Assembly (NCBI RefSeq): GCF_000224065.1
Contig: NZ_AFWT01000018.1
Coordinates: forward strand, 1 to 64,000
Length of the DNA: 64,000 bases
Direction of reading: 5' to 3'
Source of the DNA: Thiorhodococcus drewsii AZ1
GTDB lineage: Bacteria; Pseudomonadota; Gammaproteobacteria; Chromatiales; Chromatiaceae
In this document: positions 18,307-28,648 of the stretch, in pieces
Position numbering within the stretch: position 1 is the first letter of the stretch
Layout of the letters: each line of letters starts with the position of its first letter
Program-made: the position numbers and the translations under genes
Notes under the pieces: model-generated
What the model was told of the DNA's origin: nothing
The model's database searches: none
The model's input: the letters and a program-made list of their open reading frames with translations, nothing else

Positions 18307-18570
18307 TTGGCCAATTCACCACAAGCCCGTAAGCGCGCGCGTCAGGCAGAAGTTCGTCGTCAGCGTAACATGGCGCAGCGTAGCGCGTTGCGCACCTTCA
18401 TCAAGAAGGTGGTCAAGGCGATCCGGGCGCAAGACAAGGATGCCGCTATCCAAGCCTTCAAGGAGGCTGTGCCTCAGATTGATCGCGCCGCCCGCAAGGG
18501 TGTGATTCACGCAAATAAGGCCGCTCGTCACAAGAGCCGTCTGAACGCGCACATCAAGACGATGGCCTGA
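18307..18570 (+). CDS. rpsT: 30S ribosomal protein S20
   Basis: 87 residues, strongly basic and helical, starting ANSPQARKRARQAEVRRQRN after the initiator and ending NAHIKTMA, typical of S20, which binds 16S rRNA early in small-subunit assembly. The start is TTG at 18307 with AGGAG six bases upstream. In E. coli rpsT also begins with UUG and S20 represses its own translation; the same rare start here suggests the same control. A strong terminator follows. Confidence 0.97.
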   Translation: MANSPQARKRARQAEVRRQRNMAQRSALRTFIKKVVKAIRAQDKDAAIQAFKEAVPQIDRAARKGVIHANKAARHKSRLNAHIKTMA

Positions 18571-18635
18571 TACGGCGGTTTTCGGGAAGAATTTTGCAGT
18601 GACCCAATAGGGACCGTAGAGCTTCCTGAAAAACA

Positions 18636-18663
18636 AAAAAACCGGCTTAAAGCCGGTTTTTTT
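18636..18663 (+). terminator. Rho-independent terminator after rpsT
   Basis: ACCGGCTT-AA-AGCCGGT forms a GC-rich stem flanked by an A run before and a run of seven T after, so it can stop transcription in both directions: rpsT from the left and lgt from the right. This is the clearest symmetrical terminator in the window. Confidence 0.93.
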
Positions 18664-18746
18664 GTGCCTGTAAGATCGATGGAATCCGAGGTGTCGGTTC
18701 AGGGCGGCGAGCGGAAATCGGATCATTCACCGATTCCGCCTCATGA

Positions 18747-19592
18747 TCATATGGGTTGCGTCTTGTGGCTGGAGCGCGGGCGGTAAGCGAGCCCCAACAG
18801 CAGCAGTCCGCAGAGGATCATGGGGGTCGAGAGAATCTGTCCCATGGTGAGCCAGTCGAAGGCGAGATAGCCGATGTGGGCGTCCGGCGTGCGCACGAAT
18901 TCCAACAGAAAGCGGAAGCTGCCGTAGCAGGTCAGAAAGAGGCCCGAGACCGCCATCATGGGGCGGGGCTTGTGCGAGAAACCCCACAGGATCGCGAACA
19001 GTACCAGCCCTTCCAGCGTCGCCTCATAGAGCTGTGAGGCGTGCACGGCCGGGCTCAAGAGGGTGCCGGGAGGCTGGTCCAGGCATTGTCCGGGGAAGTG
19101 CTCGCAGGGCAGTCGCATTCCCCAGGGCATCTCGGTGCGGTGTCCCCAGAGTTCTCCGTTGATGAAGTTGCCGATGCGTCCGGCGAACAGACCGGGCGGG
19201 ACCAGTGGCGCCAGGAAGTCCGCGACCTGGAAGAAGCGCATCCCCTGGCGTCGGGCGAAGAGGAACATGGCCACCAGGACGCCGATCAGCCCGCCGTGGA
19301 ATGACATGCCGCCTTCCCAGACCTTGAGGATGTTGAGCGGGTTGGCGAGGATCTGATCGAAGCCGTAGAAGAGCATGTAGCCCAGGCGTCCGCCAGCGAT
19401 GGTGCCCAGAATGCAATAGAAGATGAGGTCGTCAAGTTTGTCCGCGTTCCAGGGGGCGCCCATGCGGCCGATGCGCCAGCGCCCGAGCCCCCAGGCCGTG
19501 GCGAAGCCGATGAGATACATAAGGCCGTACCAATGGACCTTGAGTGGGCCAATGGCGAGCGCAATGGGGTCGATGTCGGGATAGGTCAGCAT
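18747..19592 (-). CDS. lgt: Prolipoprotein diacylglyceryl transferase
   Basis: 281 residues, seven membrane segments, with the Lgt signature [17 protein letters not shown] near residue 138 and the early [11 protein letters not shown]. Lgt moves a diacylglycerol group from phosphatidylglycerol to the lipobox cysteine of prolipoproteins. ATG at 19592 begins [20 protein letters not shown], the normal N-terminus; the frame is open much further upstream but only as antisense of the neighbouring gene. It follows the GH17-like gene by 14 bp. Confidence 0.95.
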   Translation of the reverse strand: MLTYPDIDPIALAIGPLKVHWYGLMYLIGFATAWGLGRWRIGRMGAPWNADKLDDLIFYCILGTIAGGRLGYMLFYGFDQILANPLNILKVWEGGMSFHGGLIGVLVAMFLFARRQGMRFFQVADFLAPLVPPGLFAGRIGNFINGELWGHRTEMPWGMRLPCEHFPGQCLDQPPGTLLSPAVHASQLYEATLEGLVLFAILWGFSHKPRPMMAVSGLFLTCYGSFRFLLEFVRTPDAHIGYLAFDWLTMGQILSTPMILCGLLLLGLAYRPRSSHKTQPI

Positions 19593-19606
19593 GGTTGCGG
19601 ATGGTA

Positions 19607-21604
19607 TCAGTGGGAGATGATAGGTTTGAACGCGGCGGCCGTTTCTGCAAAGTCGAACTCGGGGAGCTTGGAATAGAGGCGTCCTGAGAATTGCCCCGCC
19701 CACTGCTGCCCCTTCCCAAGGGGCGCGCGCAGGGTGGAGCCGGGGAGAATCGTGGTCCGAGTCGTCTGGGTCTGGAAACTGGCGACGCCTGTGTAGCCAA
19801 AGAGTCCGTAGAAGCCCTCGGCACCCTGATTGCCTTGGGAGCTGAGCAGCGACTCGGTGTCGCTCAGGCCGGGGAGCGGAATATTCTGGCCGAATTTGTA
19901 GGGTTCGTCGAAGGCCTCGAAGATATGGATCTGGACGCCATTCTTCCGCGACCAGGCGAACGCATCCGTGAGGAAGGCCGTCGTCAATTCGGGGTTGCAG
20001 TAGCGGCGCATGATGGCGAAACCCTCTGGTGTCAGGCGTCGCGCGTCCCGGTCGATATGAGCCGAGAGTTGGGCGGTGGCCGATCCGGCTGCTGGCGTCC
20101 TCAGGTTTTTCTGTCCCGAGAGGTTGAATGGGATGCCATCGGTGGGCTGGCCGATCTCTCCGATCATGAGTTCGATGGAACGGCCGTCGGCGAGCTCCGA
20201 GAGGGTGTGTGTCAGGCGCGTCCACTGGATGTCGAGTTCACCCGTCTTGGGGGCGAAGAAGGCGTCCCAATTGCCGGTTCGCGCGGCGATGTCCAGTGCC
20301 TCGGGGCTGGGGTAGATGTTTTCCATCAGAAAGTCCACTTCCGCGAGGAGATTCTTGACGTCGCGCGTGAATTGCTGAATCGCCGGATCGGTTGACCTTG
20401 GATCCAGCGCGCGAAACTGGTTGCCGCGGACCCCGACTCTGAGCCCGAGGCCGGCGAACTCGCCGCCGGGTGCCATCCGAGCCTTGGCGAAGCGCACCAT
20501 CTCGGTGATCTGCTCGGTCGGGGTCGGCTGACCGGGCGTCTTCGCGGCGATGGTGGCGTATTCGTTGCTGACGATGAGGTGGGTGACCGTGCCGGGGAAG
20601 CGGTCGTTGGCAACCTTGGCCTGGGCGAGCGCAGAGAGGATGGCGAAACGCATGCGGTCGTTGATCAGCGTGCCGTAGACGGCGGCGTTCTCGACGCCTT
20701 GCTCGATGGTCAGGAGGCGTTTGCCGGCACGGGCGTTGATCTCGGCCGCCGCCAGGGCGATCTGGCCGTTGGCATCTCCGGCGAAGAAGCCTGGGTTGAG
20801 TCTAGCGCCCGGGTCTTGTTTGCGAGCTGGCGCGAACAGTCGGAGATGAACCGTATCGAGTTTCAGATCGCGCCCCGGTTCGCCCTGGGTTTGGATCAGG
20901 ATTCGGCTCGGGTCCGGTTTCACATAGACGGCGGTCGGCGGGAAATGGAAATGGAGTGCGTCGATCGAGCGATTGGTTGTCGTTGGGCCGCCGTCGCCAG
21001 GGTGGAAGCGCACCCGGTTATCGGTCCAGACCGGAAGCGTGGCATAGCCTTCGCCGTCGAGTTCGCGCCAGTAGCCGGGTTGAAAGCCAGCTCCGTAGGT
21101 TGCCAGCTTGAGCGGTGAGTCTTGGGCGGCTTCGACCAGATAGCTGAGCTGGCGAAAGACCGATGCCTGATTGTCGATCTCTTGTGCCGGTCCGGGTTTC
21201 TGCCCGTCGAAAAAGCGGAAGAGGGTGCGGCTCCATTGGGCGTCGGTGGCATCCTCCAATGCCGTCGGGTCGAAGTCGAGCCGACCGCTGGCCTCGACGG
21301 ATCTGAGTCGACCGTTTTGGGCGAAATAGAGGTCGATCTGCTGCTCGGCGCGCAGGAAGGCGTGCGCTGGATCGGCGATCGAGAGGCCCCCGACATAGGT
21401 GTTGAAGGAGGGCGTATAGAAGCGATTGCTGGCGTAGGGATTATCCGGGGTCTGACTCCATTGGCCGACATAGGGCTGATAGGCGAGACCCATTCGCGGC
21501 GTTTCCGCCCAGGCTGGGGTGATGCATCCGATCCAGGCGAGCAGAACGGCGATGCCGCGATGCCTGGCGGCTGCGACCCTCGGTTGCGCGAAGACTGCTG
21601 TCAT
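19607..21604 (-). CDS. Secreted GH17-like glycoside hydrolase family protein
   Basis: 665 residues from ATG 21604, with a signal peptide ([16 protein letters not shown], cut before ETP). The second half has the landmarks of clan-A, GH17-type barrels: a 'SNE' acid/base candidate in [14 protein letters not shown], a nucleophile candidate in [11 protein letters not shown], and the C-terminal [16 protein letters not shown] followed by [11 protein letters not shown], very like 'EAFDEPWK..YGLF' of bacterial beta-1,3-glucan enzymes. The first 300 residues match nothing I recognise. It starts in an ATGA overlap with the Smr gene and is followed closely by lgt. Substrate and true activity are inferred. 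Confidence 0.6.
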   Translation of the reverse strand: MTAVFAQPRVAAARHRGIAVLLAWIGCITPAWAETPRMGLAYQPYVGQWSQTPDNPYASNRFYTPSFNTYVGGLSIADPAHAFLRAEQQIDLYFAQNGRLRSVEASGRLDFDPTALEDATDAQWSRTLFRFFDGQKPGPAQEIDNQASVFRQLSYLVEAAQDSPLKLATYGAGFQPGYWRELDGEGYATLPVWTDNRVRFHPGDGGPTTTNRSIDALHFHFPPTAVYVKPDPSRILIQTQGEPGRDLKLDTVHLRLFAPARKQDPGARLNPGFFAGDANGQIALAAAEINARAGKRLLTIEQGVENAAVYGTLINDRMRFAILSALAQAKVANDRFPGTVTHLIVSNEYATIAAKTPGQPTPTEQITEMVRFAKARMAPGGEFAGLGLRVGVRGNQFRALDPRSTDPAIQQFTRDVKNLLAEVDFLMENIYPSPEALDIAARTGNWDAFFAPKTGELDIQWTRLTHTLSELADGRSIELMIGEIGQPTDGIPFNLSGQKNLRTPAAGSATAQLSAHIDRDARRLTPEGFAIMRRYCNPELTTAFLTDAFAWSRKNGVQIHIFEAFDEPYKFGQNIPLPGLSDTESLLSSQGNQGAEGFYGLFGYTGVASFQTQTTRTTILPGSTLRAPLGKGQQWAGQFSGRLYSKLPEFDFAETAAAFKPIISH

Positions 21605-22158
21605 CGGCGGCCTGCTCCCTTGTTGCCTTTGTCGGGGTTGCGTAACAACACATAGACGGCACCGGTGCCGCCGTCGCGCTGGGGCGTCGAGCAGAAGGCC
21701 AGCACCTGGTCGTAGAGCCGCAGCCAGTAGTTGATTTTGCCCTTGAGCACGGGTTGACGACCCGAAGACCGATGTCCCTTGCCGTGGATGATCCGTGCGC
21801 AGCGCACGCGGCGGTGCCGGCATTCGGCCAGAAATTCGCCGAGCAGCTGTCGGGCGTGCTCGGACTGGAGGCCGTGCATGTCGACTTCCAGACCGACCTC
21901 GATCGCGCCGCGTTGAAGGTCGGCGAGCAGGCGTCGCTGAATTCCGGGCCGCGCGAACAGCAGATACTCGGGCGTCTCGATCTCCGATTCCGACAGGCCG
22001 GCGACGCCATCCTCGTCGGGAAGCGCGGGCTCGCGCGGACGTGGCCGGGGTGGCGGCTTCTGGCGGTAAGGCTCGGCGGTTTCCAGCGTCAGGCGCGAGA
22101 CATCCTGCATCTCACCGAGAAACAATTCCAGCTCGGATTCTTGGATCTGTTTCTTCAT
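21601..22158 (-). CDS. Smr-domain protein
   Basis: 185 residues. The C-terminal Smr domain has VDMHGLQSEHARQLLGEFL at about residue 92 and RIIHGKGHRSSG, the LDxH and HGxG motifs of Smr nucleases. Stand-alone Smr proteins act on nucleic acids (nicking or RNA cleavage at stalled ribosomes in studied cases). The N-terminal 75 residues are charged and proline-rich. Length fits SmrA/YdaL/SmrB relatives. It is the first gene of smr / GH17-like / lgt. Confidence 0.82.
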   Translation of the reverse strand: MKKQIQESELELFLGEMQDVSRLTLETAEPYRQKPPPRPRPREPALPDEDGVAGLSESEIETPEYLLFARPGIQRRLLADLQRGAIEVGLEVDMHGLQSEHARQLLGEFLAECRHRRVRCARIIHGKGHRSSGRQPVLKGKINYWLRLYDQVLAFCSTPQRDGGTGAVYVLLRNPDKGNKGAGRR

Positions 22159-22564
22159 GTCCTGGTGCGAGATGGAGGCTCGGGTGATGGCGGGGGCAGG
22201 GCGCGCGTGGCGGCCAGTATATCAGCCTGTATCGGGTCTTGAGTCCTGTGCCGCTCGTCGAGTCGTGGGCGTTTTCGCATAAGACGCCCTCGGGTGATCG
22301 AGGTTCAATCGGGGGGCGATGCCGCGTTTCAGGGCGCGCGGGCGTCTGGGTTTGATGGGCGGCTCGCGGGCTGGGCTCCGAGTGTCGCGGCGAGGGTGTC
22401 GGTCGCCATGCTTTTGGGTATGATCTCAGTGCTTCACCGTCGCGGTGATCGGGGTGGCCGGTTCCCGGCATCCCTGTCATCGGATCAGGATGTGCTCGGC
22501 TCCCCGGGTCACCCGTATGTCTTCAGCGATCCAAGCGCTAGCCACAAGGGGCAACCGTAACTTC
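22159..22564. other. Intergenic region between smr and surE
   Basis: 406 bases between divergent genes. A stem GGGCGT...ACGCCC lies near 22265-22287 but has no T tract. A -10-like TATGAT at about 22418 could serve surE, with no good -35. A frame from 22294 to 22560 and an upstream extension of surE from 22445 look like chance openings in GC-rich DNA. No RNA gene is recognised. Confidence 0.4.
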
Positions 22565-23314
22565 ATGAAGATCCTCGTCAGCAACGACGATGGCTATCAG
22601 TCGCCAGGATTGATTGCCCTCGCCGACGCGCTCGGTCAATTGGGTGAGGTGCTGGTCGTGGCGCCCGAACGCGACCGAAGCGGCGCCAGCAATTCGCTCA
22701 CCCTGGAGTTTCCGCTGCGGGCCAAGCGCATGGCCAATGGCTATATCCGTGTCGATGGGACCCCGACCGACTGTGTGCATCTGGCGCTCACCGGTTTGGC
22801 CGAGTCCGACCCGGATATCGTGGTTTCGGGCATCAATCATGGTCCCAATCTGGGCGACGATGTGCTTTATTCGGGTACGGTTGCGGCGGCGACCGAGGGT
22901 CGCTTTCTGGGTTTGCCCTCGATAGCCGTGTCGATCGCGGCCTACGAGCCGCTCTATTTGGAAACGGCAGCGCGCGTGGCCGTCGAATTGGTGTCGCGAC
23001 TGCGCGAGTCGCCGCTCGAATCGAGCATCATCCTGAATGTGAACGTGCCGGATTGCCCCTATGCCGAACTCGCGGGATTCAAGGCGACTCGACTCGGCCA
23101 TCGGCACAAGGCTGAGCCGGTGATCGCTGCTCAGGATCCTAGGGGCCGGGCCATCTATTGGGTCGGACCCGCCGGCCCCGAGCAAGACGCGGGACCGGAT
23201 ACCGATTTCCATGCCATTCGCAACGGATACGTCTCCATCACGCCCCTGCAGGTGGATCTGACGCGACACTCCGCGCTCGAATCGCTTGGATGCTGGCTGG
23301 CAACATGCAATTGA
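22565..23314 (+). CDS. surE: 5'/3'-nucleotidase SurE
   Basis: 249 residues starting [19 protein letters not shown], the SurE metal site (NDDG), with later [21 protein letters not shown]. SurE dephosphorylates nucleoside monophosphates and helps stationary-phase survival. ATG 22565 is chosen over the open upstream frame because the motif normally begins at residue 1. Its TGA overlaps the pcm ATG by one base. The order surE-pcm-nlpD-rpoS is the classic gammaproteobacterial block. Confidence 0.96.
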   Translation: MKILVSNDDGYQSPGLIALADALGQLGEVLVVAPERDRSGASNSLTLEFPLRAKRMANGYIRVDGTPTDCVHLALTGLAESDPDIVVSGINHGPNLGDDVLYSGTVAAATEGRFLGLPSIAVSIAAYEPLYLETAARVAVELVSRLRESPLESSIILNVNVPDCPYAELAGFKATRLGHRHKAEPVIAAQDPRGRAIYWVGPAGPEQDAGPDTDFHAIRNGYVSITPLQVDLTRHSALESLGCWLATCN

Positions 23315-23976
23315 TGGCGGATCCGGTCGACTCGGGAATCGGCATGACCTCGCGTCGTACGCGTGAGCGTCTGATTCAACGTCTATCGGATGCCGGAATC
23401 CAGTCGCAAGAGGTCCTGCAGGTGATGCGCCATCTGCCGCGTCATCTGTTCGTCGACGAGGCATTGGCCAGTCGCGCCTACGAAGATTCGGCCCTGCCGA
23501 TCGGTCGCGGCCAGACCATCTCGCAGCCCTATACGGTTGCGCTCATGACGCAGGCGCTGTTCGAGCACTGTCGACCGGATACGGTGCTGGAGGTTGGAAC
23601 CGGGTCCGGTTTTCAGACGGCGGTGCTTGCGTCTCTGGTGCGGCGGGTCTACAGCGTCGAACGGGTGTGCGAGCTGCTCGAACGCGCCCAGCAGCGGCTC
23701 GGAAGTCTCAAGATGCGCAACATCCGTTTTCGCCATGGCGACGGGGCCGAGGGTTGGCGCGAGTACGCACCCTTTCAGGGAATCATGGTGACGGCCGCGC
23801 CGCGCGGCGTTCCCCGGATGCTCGCCGAACAGCTCGCGCCCGGAGGGGCGATGGTGATGCCGGTCGGTGAGGGGGGGCAGCAGATGCTGGTGCGGGTGGT
23901 TCGTGGCGCCGATGGGTTCGAGCAAGAGATATTGGATTCGGTCAGTTTCGTTCCCTTGTTGACCGGGGTCGCTTGA
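23314..23976 (+). CDS. pcm: Protein-L-isoaspartate O-methyltransferase
   Basis: 220 residues with the PCMT motifs RHLFVDEALASRAYEDSALP, GQTISQPYTVALMTQAL and VLEVGTGSGFQTAVLA. It methylates isoaspartyl residues with SAM, starting repair of aged proteins in the cytosol. ATG 23314 overlaps the surE stop; ATG 23305 is a possible alternative. The family is usually 205-220 residues. Confidence 0.95.
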   Translation: MADPVDSGIGMTSRRTRERLIQRLSDAGIQSQEVLQVMRHLPRHLFVDEALASRAYEDSALPIGRGQTISQPYTVALMTQALFEHCRPDTVLEVGTGSGFQTAVLASLVRRVYSVERVCELLERAQQRLGSLKMRNIRFRHGDGAEGWREYAPFQGIMVTAAPRGVPRMLAEQLAPGGAMVMPVGEGGQQMLVRVVRGADGFEQEILDSVSFVPLLTGVA

Positions 23977-24035
23977 TGGTGTGATGCGGGCGAATTGCGC
24001 GCCGCCCGGTGAGCGCCTGTCATGCGGGAGAAGGC

Positions 24036-24908
24036 ATGCTGGAGAAAGACCTGGATTCGACGCTCGATTCGATCTTGTTCCGACCGTTTCGGCCCCCATC
24101 TTGGTGGACAAGCCGTGGTTGGATTGCTGTATTGGCCGTTGTATCAATGCTGGTGGCCGTGCTCGTCGTCGAGGGCTGCGCCTCCAACAGGCCGGCTCCG
24201 GTCTACGGCTGGAACTGGGAGGGGCCGGCGCCGGATGGTTTCTATCTCGTGCGGCGAGGCGACAGTTTGAGCGTGGTCGCGGAGCGGCTTGGGATCAGCT
24301 CGCGCAGGCTTGCGAAGTGGAATCGTCTAAAGCCTCCGTACACCATTTATGCGGACACCCTGCTGAGAACTGCGCCTCCTGGAAAGACGCCCGCGCGTCG
24401 TCCGGCGTCCACTGTTGCGTCGAGGGCGACGCCAACACCGTCGACATCTCGTCGATCGGTGTCTTCTCAAGGGCTGAGTCGGACCAAGAAACGCGCCGGC
24501 CGCGAAGGTGCCGGAAGTCGTCGCGCCCCTTCGGGAGTGGACTGGTTCTGGCCGCTGAATGGCCCCTTGGTTCAGACCTTCAGGGAGGGTGATCGCACGC
24601 ATTCGGGAATCCGTATCGGCGGCTCTCCTGGGGATGTCGTACGGGCTTCGGCGGACGGCCAAGTGGCCTATAGCGGTGGTGGACTCAAGGGTTATGGCAA
24701 CCTTATCATCATCAAACATAACGATAAGTATTTGAGCGCCTATGGCTTCAATCGCCGGCTGCTGGTGGTGGAGGGGGATCGCGTCAAACGTGGGCAGGCG
24801 GTGGCAGAGGTTGGACAGGGGGCCGAGGGTCAATACCTGTTGCACTTTGAGGTTCGCCGCAATGGAACGGCTGTCGACCCCGTACTCTACCTGCCGCAGC
24901 GCGACTGA
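24036..24908 (+). CDS. nlpD: NlpD-like LysM/LytM lipoprotein, activator of cell-wall amidase
   Basis: 290 residues: a membrane segment with VLVVEGC (lipobox-like cysteine near residue 50), a LysM domain (GFYLVRRGDSLSVVAERLG), a Ser/Arg/Pro linker, and a C-terminal LytM fold (VVRASADGQVAYSGGGLKGY, YLLHFEVRRNG). The first zinc motif is HSGIRIGG, so the usual Asp is missing; like E. coli NlpD it should be catalytically dead and act by switching on an amidase at the septum. The Cys lies about 50 residues in, later than normal, behind a charged N-terminus. GGAG precedes ATG 24036. Confidence 0.83.
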   Translation: MLEKDLDSTLDSILFRPFRPPSWWTSRGWIAVLAVVSMLVAVLVVEGCASNRPAPVYGWNWEGPAPDGFYLVRRGDSLSVVAERLGISSRRLAKWNRLKPPYTIYADTLLRTAPPGKTPARRPASTVASRATPTPSTSRRSVSSQGLSRTKKRAGREGAGSRRAPSGVDWFWPLNGPLVQTFREGDRTHSGIRIGGSPGDVVRASADGQVAYSGGGLKGYGNLIIIKHNDKYLSAYGFNRRLLVVEGDRVKRGQAVAEVGQGAEGQYLLHFEVRRNGTAVDPVLYLPQRD

Positions 24909-24938
24909 GCTGACCGGCATAATGGAGAGAGAGGGATT

Positions 24939-25964
24939 ATGCCCATCGCTAAAGATCGCGAGGTCAACGAACGTTCGGCAGAGATCGACAGCGAGTCTTT
25001 GCTCTTGCTTCGCGAGGACTCGGATCCGATCGAGACGGAGGATGCCGAGGAGGTCGATTCGGCGAGCAGCGAGCCGGTCGATGACAAGGATGAGAGCGAG
25101 ATTCCGACCGAGCGGTATGCCTCTGGCGAGAGCGATTTCGACGCGACACGTCTCTATCTCAATGAGATCGGTGAATCCAAGCTTCTGAGCGCCGAGGAGG
25201 AGGTCTACTTCTCTCGTCTGGCACAGTCGGGCGACAATGCCGCCCGTCAGCGCATGATCGTCAGCAATCTGCGGCTGGTCGTGAAGATTGCGCGGCGCTA
25301 TCTCAACCGCGGGTTGCCGCTGCTCGATCTGATCGAGGAGGGCAACCTGGGCCTGATTCGGGCGGTGGAGAAGTTCGATCCGGAGCGCGGTTTCCGTTTC
25401 TCGACCTACGCTACCTGGTGGATCCGCCAGACCATCGAGCGGGCCATCATGAATCAGACGCGCACGGTTCGTCTGCCCATCCATGTCGTCAAGGAAATCA
25501 ACGTCTATCTCAAGGCCGCGCGCAAGCTTGCCCAGCAACTCGATCACGAGCCCACGACCGAGGATATCGCGGGTCTGCTCGATAAGCCGATCAGTGACGT
25601 CAAGCGAATGCTCGGACTGAACGAGCGCATTGCCTCGGTCGATACGCCTTACAGCAAGGACGCCGACAAACCTCTCGTCGATATGCTGCAGGACGAGGCG
25701 GCCAACGATCCCTCGGACCGCATTCAGGACAACGACATTCAAACCAACCTCGAGCATTGGTTGGGTAAGCTGAATGGCAAGCAGCGCGAGGTCGTCGAGC
25801 GGCGTTTCGGCCTGCACGGCTACGAATACTCGACGCTCGAAAGCGTGGCTCAGGAACTCGGCGTCACCCGCGAGCGTGTGCGTCAGATCCAAATGGATGC
25901 GTTGAGACGCTTGCGCGATATCCTGGAAAAAGAGGGGTTTTCGGTCGATTCGTTCTTCAAGTGA
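24939..25964 (+). CDS. rpoS: RNA polymerase sigma factor RpoS
   Basis: 341 residues. Region 1.2 starts at [20 protein letters not shown], region 2 has [21 protein letters not shown] and [17 protein letters not shown], and region 4 has [20 protein letters not shown]. The N-terminal 60 residues are acidic. It directs the stationary-phase and general stress response. GAGAGAGGG lies just before the ATG. As in relatives, an extra rpoS promoter probably lies within nlpD. Confidence 0.95.
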   Translation: MPIAKDREVNERSAEIDSESLLLLREDSDPIETEDAEEVDSASSEPVDDKDESEIPTERYASGESDFDATRLYLNEIGESKLLSAEEEVYFSRLAQSGDNAARQRMIVSNLRLVVKIARRYLNRGLPLLDLIEEGNLGLIRAVEKFDPERGFRFSTYATWWIRQTIERAIMNQTRTVRLPIHVVKEINVYLKAARKLAQQLDHEPTTEDIAGLLDKPISDVKRMLGLNERIASVDTPYSKDADKPLVDMLQDEAANDPSDRIQDNDIQTNLEHWLGKLNGKQREVVERRFGLHGYEYSTLESVAQELGVTRERVRQIQMDALRRLRDILEKEGFSVDSFFK

Positions 25965-25995
25965 GCGATCGGCTCTGTCTTTGACGATGCCTGAC

Positions 25996-26009
25996 TTGAT
26001 CTCGCTCAA
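25996..26009. promoter_or_regulatory. FNR/ANR box upstream of ccoN
   Basis: TTGAT-CTCG-CTCAA matches the consensus TTGAT-N4-ATCAA at nine of ten fixed positions. It lies 232 bp before ccoN. A transcript start about 41 bp downstream, the class II activator position, would be near 26044, and an A/T-rich stretch GATATT at 26027-26032 could be the -10. Low-oxygen activation of cbb3 genes by FNR-type regulators is well known. Confidence 0.6.
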
Positions 26010-26240
26010 GTAGTCTGCACATATCCGATATTTCCCGCTGATGTGGTGTTCGTCCTCGGTTAGGGACGGCTGTGTCAATAGTCCGCATCGAAAGAGTGCC
26101 TGTAACGCGCTTGGTGTTGACGCTGTGTCAGGGTTCCCGTGATATGGGCTCCTCGGAGCCCAAGGACCGAGGCATGCAGTCTTGCGGCTGGATGGCCTCG
26201 AAAACGTCGTCGTTTCCCCGTGTTTCCTTGGGAGGGGTCT

Positions 26241-27674
26241 ATGCAAGCCAGTCTGGAGCAGAAGTACAATTTCGAGATTGTACGCTGGTTCACTGTGATG
26301 GCCGTGGTCTACCTGGTGGTGGGCGCGGCGGTCGGGGTCTACATCGCGTCGGAGCTGGCCTGGCCGTTCCTGAATTTCGATAGCCCTTACATCTCCTTCG
26401 GGCGTCTGCGCCCAGTCCATACCAATGCCGTCATCTTCGCCTTCGGCGGCTGTACCCTCATGGCGACTGCCTTCTACACCGTGCAGCGGACCTGTGGGGT
26501 ACGGCTGTGGAGCGACAAATGGGCGCGCTTCACCTTCTGGGGCTGGAACGCGGTCATCGTTCTCGCGGTGCTGACGCTTCCGTTCGGACTCACCCAGTCC
26601 AAGGAATACGCCGAGTTGGAGTGGCCGATCGACATCCTGATCGCGGTCGTCTGGCTTTCCTTCACCATCAATTTCATCATGACCATCGCCATCCGTAAGA
26701 CCTCGCACATCTATGTGTCGAATTGGTTCTTCCTCGGGATGATGGTGATGATCGTCTATCTGCACGTCGTCAATAGCCTTGCGATTCCGGTCGGACTCTT
26801 TAAGTCCTATTCGATCTTCTCCGGTGTGCAGGACGCCATGATCCAGTGGTGGTGGGGACACAACGCGGTTGGCTTCTACCTGACCGCCGGCTTCCTGGGA
26901 ATCATGTATTACTTCGTGCCCAAGCAGGCGGGGCGCCCCATCTATTCCTATCGTCTGTCGGTCATCCATTTCTGGGCGCTCATGTTCGGTTATGTCTGGC
27001 TCGGTGCGCACCATCTTCAGTACACCGCGCTTCCTGACTGGACCGGTTCGCTCGGGGCGGCCGTCTCCATTGCCATGATCATCCCCTCCTGGGGCGGTGC
27101 GGTGAACGGTATGATGACGCTGTCCGGGGCCTGGGACCGCCTGCGCACCGACTATGTGCTGCGCTTCCTCATCATCGCCTTGGCCTTCTACGCCATGTCG
27201 ACCTTCGAGGGACCGGTCATGGCGCTCAAGACCGTCAACGCGCTGTCGCATTACACGGACTGGACAATCGGTCACGTCCATTCGGGTGCCTTGGGCTGGG
27301 TAGCCGGCATTTCGATCGGTGCCATCTATCATCTGATGACGCGTCTCTATCACACAGAGATGTTCTCGGTGCGACTCATCAATTTCCATTTTTGGACCGC
27401 GACCATCGGTACCGTTATCTACATCGTGGCCATGTGGGTGTCGGGGATCATGCAGGGTCTCATGTGGCGGGCCTATGACGAATACGGCACCCTGGCTTAC
27501 ACCTTCGTCGAATCGGTTGACGCCATGCATCCCTACTATGCGATGCGCGCGATCGGCGGAATGATCTTCTTGCTGGGCGCCGTCGTGATGCTCTTCAACG
27601 TGCTCATGACCATCCGTAAATCCGTCGTTTCGGGCAGCCTGGACAAGGCCCGAGCCGTTCCTGTCGCCGCCTGA
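26241..27674 (+). CDS. ccoN: cbb3-type cytochrome c oxidase subunit I
   Basis: 477 residues, about twelve membrane helices, with the haem-copper region [25 protein letters not shown] split near residues 204-228 and the low- and high-spin haem histidines in [27 protein letters not shown] and [12 protein letters not shown]. It is the oxygen-reducing, proton-pumping subunit of the high-affinity oxidase. GGAGGGG precedes ATG 26241; the upstream open frame to 26139 is not coding. First gene of ccoNOQP. Confidence 0.97.
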   Translation: MQASLEQKYNFEIVRWFTVMAVVYLVVGAAVGVYIASELAWPFLNFDSPYISFGRLRPVHTNAVIFAFGGCTLMATAFYTVQRTCGVRLWSDKWARFTFWGWNAVIVLAVLTLPFGLTQSKEYAELEWPIDILIAVVWLSFTINFIMTIAIRKTSHIYVSNWFFLGMMVMIVYLHVVNSLAIPVGLFKSYSIFSGVQDAMIQWWWGHNAVGFYLTAGFLGIMYYFVPKQAGRPIYSYRLSVIHFWALMFGYVWLGAHHLQYTALPDWTGSLGAAVSIAMIIPSWGGAVNGMMTLSGAWDRLRTDYVLRFLIIALAFYAMSTFEGPVMALKTVNALSHYTDWTIGHVHSGALGWVAGISIGAIYHLMTRLYHTEMFSVRLINFHFWTATIGTVIYIVAMWVSGIMQGLMWRAYDEYGTLAYTFVESVDAMHPYYAMRAIGGMIFLLGAVVMLFNVLMTIRKSVVSGSLDKARAVPVAA

Positions 27675-27693
27675 TCCGCAAGGAGTCGTAGCC

Positions 27694-28440
27694 ATGTCTG
27701 ACGCAAAGGTGAAGCCAAAGTCTTTCCAGGAATGGATGGAAGTCAACATCTGGGCCCTTTTGATCGTTCTCGGGTTCGTGCTCTCCATCGGTGGGCTGGT
27801 CGAGATCGTGCCGCTCTTCTTCATGAAGAACACCTTGGAGCACACCAAGTTCCCCGAGATCGTCTGGGGCAAGTCCGGCAAGGAGCCGATCGTTGCAATC
27901 GATGAGGCGGGAAAGACCCAATGGAACTGGCAAACGGGGGATGGTGTGCGCCCCTATACGGCGGTGGAACTGGCCGGGCGCGACATCTTTCAGCGCGAGG
28001 GCTGCTATCTCTGTCACTCGCAGATGATTCGCCCCTTCCGCGACGAGAAGGAGCGCTATGGCCATTATTCGCTCGCCTCCGAATCGCTATTCGACCATCC
28101 GTTCCAATGGGGCTCCAAGCGCACGGGGCCTGATCTGGCGCGGGTCGGTGGCAAATATTCGGACGAATGGCACCGCCAACATCTCCGTGACCCACGTGCG
28201 CTGGTTCCGGAATCCGTGATGCCGGGCTATCCGTGGCTCGATCACTCTTACGTCAATGGAAAGAGTATCAGGCGCCATATGAAGGGGCTGCGTCTGGTTG
28301 GTGTGCCTTACGCCGATGCCGACATCGAGGCCGCTCCGGCCTTGCTCGACGGCAAGACCGAGATGGACGCGCTCGTCGCCTATCTCCAAGTCTTGGGCAC
28401 CATGGTCAAGCTCGATGATTCGAAGGCCTACCGTGAATAG
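27694..28440 (+). CDS. ccoO: cbb3-type cytochrome c oxidase subunit II
   Basis: 248 residues with one N-terminal membrane helix ([20 protein letters not shown]) and one haem c site CYLCH in [18 protein letters not shown]. It takes electrons in the periplasm and hands them to CcoN. AAGGAG lies before the ATG. It is longer than the shortest homologues but normal for gammaproteobacteria. Its stop overlaps the GTG start of ccoQ. Confidence 0.96.
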   Translation: MSDAKVKPKSFQEWMEVNIWALLIVLGFVLSIGGLVEIVPLFFMKNTLEHTKFPEIVWGKSGKEPIVAIDEAGKTQWNWQTGDGVRPYTAVELAGRDIFQREGCYLCHSQMIRPFRDEKERYGHYSLASESLFDHPFQWGSKRTGPDLARVGGKYSDEWHRQHLRDPRALVPESVMPGYPWLDHSYVNGKSIRRHMKGLRLVGVPYADADIEAAPALLDGKTEMDALVAYLQVLGTMVKLDDSKAYRE

Positions 28441-28648
28441 TCTGGTTAGCTACTTCGAAACCGACTGGCAGGCGATGACGCTCAACGACTGGGTCGGCAC
28501 CATTCTGACGGTTGTTATCTTCCTGCTCATGCTCGTGGCCTATTTTCAGGTCTTTCGTCCGAAGAATCGGGAGCGGCTCGAATCCAAGAAGCACATCCTG
28601 TTCGACGAGGACCGCGAGAACAACGGAGACAACGATGGCGGACCATAA
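28433..28648 (+). CDS. ccoQ: cbb3-type cytochrome oxidase subunit IV (CcoQ)
   Basis: 71 residues from GTG 28433 ([15 protein letters not shown]), overlapping the end of ccoO. One membrane helix, [22 protein letters not shown], then a charged tail ending [14 protein letters not shown]. CcoQ stabilises the oxidase, especially in air. The next gene, ccoP, starts inside its last 14 bases, so all four subunits are translationally linked. Confidence 0.88.
   Translation: MNSLVSYFETDWQAMTLNDWVGTILTVVIFLLMLVAYFQVFRPKNRERLESKKHILFDEDRENNGDNDGGP

Noticed and set aside
24327-27881. An 1184-residue open frame on the minus strand
   Set aside because: It runs antisense to nlpD, rpoS, ccoN and ccoO, which have clear family motifs. 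Its composition (His/Asp/Arg-rich) is that of a shadow frame in high-GC DNA.
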